Shown: positions 9,884-16,531 of the stretch, one piece after another
Position numbering within the stretch: position 1 is the stretch's first letter
How the letters are laid out: each line of letters begins with the position of its first letter
Notes under the pieces: generated by a model
What the model was told of the DNA's origin: nothing
Seen by the model: the letters and a program-made list of their open reading frames with translations, nothing else
The model's database searches: none
Translations under genes and position numbers: made by a program
Source of the DNA: Zelonia costaricensis
Taxonomy: Eukaryota > Euglenozoa > Kinetoplastea > Trypanosomatida > Trypanosomatidae
Reading direction: 5' to 3'
Length of the DNA: 23,250 nt
Assembly: GCA_030849075.1 (NCBI GenBank)
Contig: JASAOO010003117.1
Span: forward strand, 1 to 23,250

Positions 9884-10464
9884 TCGTTTGTTAATCTTCT
9901 GGTGTAGGTCACTGTTCTTGGTCCCCCCTGTCATCCCTCATCCCTCAACCCTCCTCCCCTCTTGTGTCCTTCTTTTACTCCCCCCTCCCCCAGCACTGTG
10001 TGCCCCAAAGTGCCGATTTGTGGGTGTGCACCTTAGCGCATATCTGTGAATGCGCGGCCCCCATTCCACGTAACTGTGTGTGCGCGCGTGTGTGTCTCTT
10101 TTCGTCGTGAAGCGCTGTGTGTCTGCATGGTGTCTGCGTTGGTGTGTTGTACATGTGGACATGTCGGCGTGCGTGTGCGCGTATGTTCGTGTCTGTGTGT
10201 GTGTAATTTGCATGCGGTTTTAGTCCTCATTCGTTCTGGACCCCGTCGCGCACCCCGTGTGCTTTGGCACCTGGCCAAGCCCTCACAACAAAAGAAGCAA
10301 TCAACAAAGCCTCAGAGTACGCAGACACACGCACCCCCGGTTGCTTGAGTTGGTGCTCATCTCCCCTCACTCTCTCTATCTCGTTTGTCTCCCCGTGTGC
10401 CCGCCTGTTTCTTCGCATCTGCCGTCTCCCCCCCTGTGCTTGTGCGCATCCTCGCTTGCTGCTG

Positions 10465-10465
<1 letters not shown>

Positions 10466-10500
<35 letters not shown>

Positions 10501-10530
10501 GTGTGTGTCTGTGTGCGTGCGCGTGTGTTT
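10466..10530 (+). repeat. (TG)n microsatellite
   Basis: Fifteen perfect TG units at 10466-10495, followed by an imperfect TG/CG stretch to about 10530. Non-coding. A likely polymorphic marker. Confidence 0.95.
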
Positions 10531-10621
10531 CTGCCCCCGAACTTCAACCGCTCTTTTTTGGTCACCTGTCTATTTGCTCCCTCAGCATTGGAGTGCCTTA
10601 ATTGAAAAAAAAAACAAATTT

Positions 10622-10691
10622 AGTCCCCTTCCCCCTCCCCCTTCCCACTTACGGACTGACCCACAAACAACAACAACACAAAAAAACAAAG
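10622..10691 (+). promoter_or_regulatory. Candidate early trans-splice site upstream of LTV1
   Basis: A C/T-rich tract at 10624-10650 is followed by an A/C-rich stretch with no AG from 10624 to 10689. The first AG is at 10690-10691, with further AGs at 10695 and 10699. This has the layout of a spliced-leader acceptor. It could start an extended LTV1 leader of about 646 nt or a separate short transcript. After it the base composition changes from pyrimidine-rich to balanced, as expected at the start of a transcript. RNA data would be needed to confirm it. Confidence 0.35.
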
Positions 10692-10700
10692 CAAGCAAGC

Positions 10701-10781
10701 ATGGGCAGTACGTGCATGAAGGGCGTGGTGCGCGTTGCCGTGGCGAGTTGGTTGCCTCACGCGTGCGTGGCCGCTGTCTGA
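10701..10781 (+). CDS. Possible 26-codon upstream or stand-alone mini-ORF
   Basis: This short frame begins ten bases after the candidate acceptor AG at 10690-10691 and ends with TGA at 10779-10781. It is too short to prove by composition, but about 70% or more of its codons end in G or C, closer to the real genes than to the spacers. The product begins MGSTC, which resembles an N-myristoylation/palmitoylation start, and has no recognisable domain. If the LTV1 mRNA starts at the early acceptor, this would be an upstream ORF likely to lower LTV1 translation. If the later acceptor at 11300 is used, it is not in the LTV1 mRNA. No homologue is recognised. Confidence 0.15.
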   Translation: MGSTCMKGVVRVAVASWLPHACVAAV

Positions 10782-11109
10782 GGGGTGAAGAGAGGCTTCG
10801 AGAAGTGACAAGAGCCCGGAGTCGCGAGCGCGCTGCCTCGTCGTGGGTGCGCTCAGCAACGCTCAACAAACTCCCACTACCCAACGCGAAAAGCGGACAC
10901 GCTGCGCGCTCGCTCGACTTGACGCCATCAGACGGCGAGCGTGTGCGGCAGCGCCTGGGCTGACCGGAGACGTGTTTCTCGCGCCGGCGCCTCGCCAAGG
11001 CGGTGGCTCACCGCGGCGCATCGTCTCGGTATCCCGCAGCGCCTTGCCCGCTCGCTGATACTGTTGTCCCTGTCAAGCATCCCACCTCTGTCTCCACTGC
11101 TTTATCAAT

Positions 11110-11130
11110 AACGCCGCCGCCAACGGCGTT
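11110..11130 (+). other. GC-rich perfect hairpin upstream of LTV1
   Basis: AACGCCG at 11110-11116 is perfectly complementary to CGGCGTT at 11124-11130, with a seven-base loop. It would lie in the leader only if transcription products start at the early acceptor near 10691. Confidence 0.4.
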
Positions 11131-11244
11131 GCGTCGGTTCTTTCATGCGAATTGCACCTCGCTGGTTCGCGCAGCAGCCCTTCCCACGACAACACAACTG
11201 AAAAGAGAAAAAGAACAGCTGCCGAGCTGCAACCACGCAGGCAG

Positions 11245-11300
11245 CTCTCACCCTCCCTCACTTGTCCATCGCCCCAACACGCACATATACCACACGCGAG
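11245..11300 (+). promoter_or_regulatory. Predicted spliced-leader acceptor for LTV1
   Basis: A pyrimidine-rich tract at 11245-11276 is followed by an AG-free stretch up to AG at 11299-11300. Splicing there leaves a 36-nt leader with the LTV1 start codon as its first ATG. The AG at 11243-11244 is a nearby alternative. Confidence 0.45.
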
Positions 11301-11336
11301 GATTCGCATTTCTGTTTTTGTTTTACGGTGGGAGTC

Positions 11337-13268
11337 ATGCCGCGCATCAAGAAGCCGCGCAACAAGGGGGTGACGTACAAGCTCGTCCCCCGCTCCTATG
11401 CCGATGCGGCTGGGGAGGAGCAGGGGCCGATGTGGGTCACCGAGGCGGAGTTCTACAGCAATCACCAGAGCGCCGCCCCCGCCGAGGACGCCGAGGAAGT
11501 GGCGAGTCGGCAGTTCAACATGTACGCCGTTGCGGCGAACGCAGAGTTCAACGAGGAGCGGCGCCGGCGTCGGCCACGCGTCGATGACGCAGACGCGGAG
11601 GGCGCTGACGTGGGGGCGGGGGGCGTGTACGACGATGACGCCGATGCTGGTGATGGAGATGCGGATGGCTACGATGAAGGGGAGTGGGACGAGGAGGACT
11701 GGGATGAGGAGGGGGAGTGGATGGACGGGGACTGGGAGGAGGAGGAGGAGGCAGAGGCAGAGGGGGAGGACGGTGCGGTACCCATGCCGCCCCCGCCGCC
11801 GTCAGCGTCACCTGCCCCTGCAGTCGCCACCACACACGTGAACCCCCCGCGCCAGGAGGCCGACAGCAATGCTGCCAATGCGGAGGAGGCAGGAGAGGAG
11901 GAGGAGGAGAAGCTGTTTGATGATGAGGTGGAGTGCGAGGTGACGGACGACTTTCTGCGCCAACTCGTCTTCGGCAACGGCGGCGGCGACGGCGCAGGGG
12001 GCGATGCTGACGACGACGCGGACTTCGACATGGACGACGAGGGCGGCGATGACTGGGACGGGTTGGACGAGGAGGATGGCGAGATGTGGCGCCTCTTGAC
12101 CGACGAGGAGAAGGCCGCCATCAAAGCCTCGCGCCGACGCGGCACTGCGCGGCGCCGGCGCGTGGTGGCCGCCGCCGGCGCCGGTGATGGCGAGGGCGGC
12201 GATGGGGGCGCAAGTCGCACGCACGCGGCGGACGGCACCGAGTACCCGGTGCACGACGTGACACAGCGCGCGCTGGAGCGGCAGTTCGCGGAGATGATGC
12301 GCGAGTTTAACGCCGATGCGCGACTCAACGACGCCTACACCGACGACCCTCGCACGCACGGCGCGCTGCCCATGGACAAGTACCTCACCGCGCTGGAAGA
12401 GTTTGTGACGGACCGCGCCGGCGTGGATGTGGCGACGGCGGAGCCGCACAAGAACAAGGGTCTCATCCAGCAGCTCAAGTACCTCTCCCACCACGCCGGT
12501 GCCTTCGACTCCGACGCGCGCGGTGTGTACATGACCACGACGCTGCCGGAGAAGCAGCAGCGCTTCGTGGAGGAGTTCCAGAAGGGCACCGAGGAGATCC
12601 GCCGTGCGGCACTCCTGCGCCTGGCAAAGCGCACTGCTGCTGCTGCTGCGGCTGCTGCGTCCGCGGCCTCATCGCCTTCGGCGCCACCAGAGGCGGAGGA
12701 GGAGGAGGCGGAGGAGGAGTTTGTGGTGATGGAGGTGCAGCCCAAGGTGGATCGACTCGACTGCGAGACCGCCGTCAGCGCCTACTCCACCTACTACAAT
12801 CAACCCAACGTGATCCAGGCTCCTCGCCGCGGTACCCAGGCTCGCCGCGGCAAGAAGTCCGCCACGACCCCCTCCGCTTCAGCGGCATCGACTGTGGTCA
12901 AGGGCAACGTCATCAGCGCCGCCGGCGGCGTGCCGAGCAGTAGCGGGCGCCCCGACAACACCACCGCAATGGCGAAGACGAGCAGCGGCAAGTCGGTGCA
13001 CGTGCGCGAGCCGCCGACCTCGTCGGACTCTGACAGCGACGCCGACGGCGGCGATGACCGCGGTGCGCTGGATGTGGTGCTCACGGTGCGCCGCAAGGAA
13101 GAGACGAAGGAGGAGAAGAAGCTGCGGCGGCAGGCCGTGAAGACGGCGCAGCGGGAGCGGCGGCAGGCGAAGAGCGCGCTCAAGTCCACGTACAAGGAGG
13201 TGGAGTCGGAGGAGCTGAAGCGGACGGCCACCTCCCAGGCTGCGCGCCGCACGGTGCACTTCATGTGA
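11337..13268 (+). CDS. LTV1: LTV1 homologue, 40S ribosomal subunit assembly factor
   Basis: A 643-residue LTV1-family protein. In yeast and humans LTV1 is a non-ribosomal factor on pre-40S particles that helps position uS3 at the beak and leaves after casein kinase 1 phosphorylation. Family signatures seen: the basic N-terminus MPRIKKPRNKGVTYKLVPRS (1-20); VTDDFLRQL (202-210), matching the family's DDDF-type segment; a conserved block with FAEMMREF (317-324) up to about 359; DCETAVSAYSTYYNQP (475-490), matching the DCET..S.YSN motif; and the basic C-terminal block from VRRKEETKEEKKLRR (584-598) to about 629. Serines 562, 563, 565 and 567 sit in an acidic cluster just before this block, where family members carry CK1 sites. 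Two long Asp/Glu-rich stretches (83-147 and 187-257) and an Ala run (434-441) make it longer than human or yeast LTV1 (about 460-475 residues). The start at MPRIKK is chosen over an upstream in-frame ATG at 11262 because family similarity begins there. The extra 25 residues would lie in the predicted leader. Confidence 0.94.
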   Translation: MPRIKKPRNKGVTYKLVPRSYADAAGEEQGPMWVTEAEFYSNHQSAAPAEDAEEVASRQFNMYAVAANAEFNEERRRRRPRVDDADAEGADVGAGGVYDDDADAGDGDADGYDEGEWDEEDWDEEGEWMDGDWEEEEEAEAEGEDGAVPMPPPPPSASPAPAVATTHVNPPRQEADSNAANAEEAGEEEEEKLFDDEVECEVTDDFLRQLVFGNGGGDGAGGDADDDADFDMDDEGGDDWDGLDEEDGEMWRLLTDEEKAAIKASRRRGTARRRRVVAAAGAGDGEGGDGGASRTHAADGTEYPVHDVTQRALERQFAEMMREFNADARLNDAYTDDPRTHGALPMDKYLTALEEFVTDRAGVDVATAEPHKNKGLIQQLKYLSHHAGAFDSDARGVYMTTTLPEKQQRFVEEFQKGTEEIRRAALLRLAKRTAAAAAAAASAASSPSAPPEAEEEEAEEEFVVMEVQPKVDRLDCETAVSAYSTYYNQPNVIQAPRRGTQARRGKKSATTPSASAASTVVKGNVISAAGGVPSSSGRPDNTTAMAKTSSGKSVHVREPPTSSDSDSDADGGDDRGALDVVLTVRRKEETKEEKKLRRQAVKTAQRERRQAKSALKSTYKEVESEELKRTATSQAARRTVHFM

Positions 13269-14231
13269 AAGAAGCACGCGCCGCTCAGCCGAGACGGGGC
13301 GCGCCGCTCTGATTTTCTTTCTCTCTGAGGTGTGCGGCTCTTTCTCTCTTTCTGTGTGTGCTCCGGTGCCGCCATCTACTGGTTTACTTCAATACTAACT
13401 ACGATAATGCTGATCTCGCGTAAGGATGGTGTTGGGTACGCCTTGCGCGTGCGCGGCGGAGACGTGCGTGCGTGCGCCTGTCACGCTTTCTCCGTGCGTG
13501 TGTCGGGTGCTGTTCTGTTTTGCTTTTCCACGGGTAATGCGTCGCTGGGACACTCTTCCCCTTTTTTCTGTTTCTTGCGATGCTCTTCTTCACGTAAGTG
13601 TGCGTCGGTTTCCGTTGATTCAACGATGCTCGATCGTCGTCAGCGGCAGCCTTCGCACTGCGGAGGTGGAGAAGGCTCGGCAGAACGCTCGCACCGTGGC
13701 GCGTTTGTGTCGCACATGCGAACATTTTCAGGTGCACCGCGCAGTTTCACCAGAACGCCCGTCTCTCCTCTGTCACATCAAGATGACATTGGAGGAAATA
13801 GCAACAGCAACAACAGCAGCAGTGGGAGCAGCAAGAACACATGCGCTGATCTTGCCCTTGAAGCCCGAAACGAGCAAGGTTGTGCATTGATGACGAATCA
13901 AGGGACACCGATGTCGGAGAGGGCTGTACCTCCAGCGGCTACGGCAGCGTCGGTGCTCAGCCGCCAAGCGATCACATCAGGCGCACCGATGAGGTGGAGC
14001 GCTGTGGTCACCGGAAAGGAAAAAAAAACGCGGTGACTGTCTCGTCCCCCTTCACGTCCACGCGCGTGGGCCGAAGAGCGAGAGCGAGGCACGTGCCGAG
14101 GCGAAGGACCGCTGTGCTACTCTAAACCGAACGCGCATGCATCACCGACGCGGATGTCGCTCCCTTCTCAAGTGCCGTGTACACTTCAACTCCTTCTACG
14201 CCGGTTCTTGCATTCCCATCGTCCAAACAAT

Positions 14232-14258
14232 CACACACACACACACACACACACACAA
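14232..14258 (+). repeat. (CA)n microsatellite
   Basis: About thirteen CA units. A TG tract of opposite polarity lies at 14681-14698, so the transcript could fold between the two, although the separation of about 420 nt makes this weak. Confidence 0.95.
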
Positions 14259-16209
14259 ACCAATCTCACTGCGACCACAGCTTCTTTTAACCTCCTTCCC
14301 CCCTCGCCCTCCCACCTCCAACACAATCTCACGCTCAACACAAGAAAGAAAGCAAACGACAGAGTACGCCTCCCTCACACACCCCCGCCATCCCCTTCGT
14401 CCCTTCGTCCCCCTCCCCTCTCTATCTGCCCGTCTCCGTAGCACCCAGCAAGCCACAAACACACACGCACGCACGCACGCACACCGAGGGACAGCAGCGC
14501 GCCGCACCCCTATAGCACCTGCCCCTCCCTCCCCCCGCGCCCCTCGGCTTCCCTGCAGGTGCGTCTCTCGCCCCACCCTTGAATACACCCCCACCCCACC
14601 CCCCACAAGCCAGAGCACCTCTTTTGTTTTACACGCTGCCGCACGCAGTCATCTCTTATTTTCCTTTCTTTTTTTTTTGTGTGTGTGTGTGTTTGTGTGC
14701 TTCCGTGTCCATCTTTCCGCGGCCTTCTTCCGCCTTGCATCGCCTGTGACCGGCACCAGAGTTGGGTGGGGCTGCTCCAGAGAGTGGCTCGTGTGTGCCC
14801 GTCTGTTGGCGATCGGCAAGAAGCGCTAGTGGACACGTGTCCCCCCCTTCCCTCTCCCCTCTCTCTCACGTGCACAAGACACACCAGTGAGGAGCAGAGA
14901 GGAAGGCTGTGCAAACAACATCGACAACAACAGCGGCAAGAAACGAAGCACTGAGAAAACGAAGTCGCTGCACTACTTGCTTCCGTGCTGTCGCGTTCTC
15001 CTTTGCCCTTTTTCCTTTCGTTATTGTTTTCCACGCTCACCCCGGCTGTTCACGCTTCCGTGTCTTTCTTTTCTCGCTTCGCGTCGTGCGGCCGTACTAG
15101 CCACAGCCACACACGCACTGAAGTGGAGCTCGCGCCAGCGCACCCTTATTCTCACTCACTCCAGCACCTACGCTCCCCTCCCCACCACACGCACACCCGC
15201 GCAGCTACGTGCGTGACTGCTCACTTCAAAAAACAAAAAACAAAAACAAGACGAACACACACACAAAAAAGGAAGAATCGAGTCAGAAGGACAGAGAGCC
15301 AGCACGCCCTTCTCCTCTCCGTCACTTTTACGCTGCGATTCCAGATACGCTCCCTTTGTTCTCAACACACACACGCACACCCTGCACAACACGCACAAGC
15401 GAGGGGTACTCTGACCGCACGGCGTCAACCCGCACGGAGAAGTGTCATCACCCAGAAAGGAAGGCAAACAAGTGAAGAAAGGAAATAAAATAAAAAAAGA
15501 ACAAAGCGAAACAAGCCAAGGTCAGGAAAGAAGAAGTCGTGCGGGCTTGCACACTCCAGTGAGCACCTCACTCATCGTCATCTTTCTCGGTCTCTTCTCC
15601 TTGTCGTCTCTTCACGTCTGTTGCTCTCTTCTTCCCTCCACCGCTCCTCCCGCTGCGCTCCGTCGCCCCACACGCGCTCGCCTTCTCTCTTCGTCGTGTT
15701 GTTGCCTGCTGCTTTCTTCCGCCGCCTCCGTGTGTGCGTTCCGTCTCGTGCTGTACCCGTGCTCTTACTCCCTTGTCTTGATTCACAGTTTTCCTTCCTC
15801 CCCTCTCTCTCTCTCAAGCTTCGTCTTCCCCCCTCTTCTCCCCTTTCCCCGCCCTCCGCTGTTCACGTGTGCATATTCACCCCCCCCTCTACCCCCCTTC
15901 TGTCTCTCTTTCCGTGCTCTTCCCTCCCTGGCGCACGTGCGCTTGAAGGTGCTTTGTGTTTCTGCTTTGTTCCACGTTTGGTGCGCGACTTTTCCTCGTC
16001 TGTCTCTCTTTTGTTTTTCTTTTGTGCCTCCTTCGAGCTTCCACCCACTTGTGCCTAGCCCACGTCTCCTTCTCTCTCTCCCCCCACGCTCTTGTGTGGG
16101 TGCGTGCGTGTGTCCCTCCCCCCTCCGCCTCTTTCCCTCTCCTACCCCTCTCCCGCGCACCAGTTCTCTGCCTGCCTCTCCCGNGTAGACCCCATACCCT
16201 CGTCGTCTG

Positions 16210-16222
16210 CCCCCCCCCCCCC
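16210..16222 (+). repeat. Homopolymer C13
   Basis: Thirteen C about 25 bases after an undetermined base at 16184, in the pyrimidine tract upstream of the second RNA-binding protein gene. Local sequence quality may be reduced. Confidence 0.9.
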
Positions 16223-16299
16223 GTTCTCGGTTCCGTCCCTTTCTCAAACCCGATTTTCACCACCACCTCCATCACCGCTCCGAAGAGTTGCGCGACGCT

Positions 16300-16410
16300 G
16301 TCTGTGTTTCTCTTTTTTTCTCTTCTCGACTTCTCCGCGTGCTGATTGTTTTGGTTTGCCACCCTCCCCCTCCCCCCTCTGAGCCCTAACGCGTTACCTC
16401 TTCTCATCAG
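16300..16410 (+). promoter_or_regulatory. Predicted spliced-leader acceptor for the gene at 16532
   Basis: A dense pyrimidine tract (16300-16380) carries no AG from about 16286 until 16382-16383, and TCATCAG ends at 16410. Using 16410 gives a 121-nt leader in which the ATG at 16532 is the first ATG, supporting that start. A poly-T tract at 16462-16472 lies inside this leader but is not followed by any AG before the start codon. Confidence 0.5.
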
Positions 16411-16531
16411 CGATCGACTTGAACTTCCCGTGTCACCCTGCACCCAAAGTGGTTCTCCCCGTTTTTTTTTTCTTGTACGTGCTTGTGTGTGCTCCTCTGC
16501 GCCATCCCTTTTTTCTCTTCCGTTGCCCCGC

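Larger units (their letters stand above)
9036..10689 (+). other. 3' untranslated region and spacer after the first gene
   Basis: No convincing gene. The stretch after the stop codon at 9033-9035 is T/C/G-rich with TG tracts at about 9750-9785 and 10075-10205. It includes a C13 run and a long TG microsatellite, annotated separately. The open frames translate to Cys/Val/Leu/Phe-rich chains. It should contain the polyadenylation site of the 4284 transcript; in trypanosomatids that position is set by the downstream splice signal and has no readable consensus. Confidence 0.7.
13269..16381 (+). other. LTV1 3' region and spacer before the second RNA-binding protein
   Basis: No convincing gene. About 13269-14125 has balanced base composition and is probably the LTV1 3' untranslated region. 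It contains an open frame at 13626-14036, treated under findings, with about 56% G/C third positions compared with about 90% in LTV1. From 14140 on there are CA and TG microsatellites, C/T-rich stretches, an A/G-rich block at 15455-15540, and then nearly 1 kb of almost pure pyrimidine from about 15560. One undetermined base lies at 16184. Frames through the pyrimidine tract translate to Leu/Ser/Pro/Phe/Cys chains. Confidence 0.7.

Noticed and set aside
11262..11336. N-terminal extension of 25 residues for LTV1
   Set aside because: Family similarity starts exactly at MPRIKK, and the extension lies over the predicted splice acceptor.
11669..12494. Antisense frames opposite LTV1, rich in Ser, Pro, Val or Leu
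   Set aside because: They are the complement of Asp/Glu-rich coding sequence. The sense strand matches the LTV1 family at several conserved blocks.
15442..16188. Open frame through the long pyrimidine tract, with apparent hydrophobic stretches
   Set aside because: Leu, Ser, Pro and Phe arise from C/T codons, and the frame runs into an undetermined base. The apparent membrane segments are a composition effect.
16346..16531. N-terminal extension of 62 residues for the second RNA-binding protein, resembling a signal or membrane segment
   Set aside because: It translates pyrimidine tracts and begins upstream of the predicted acceptor AGs. The ATG at 16532 is the first one after them.
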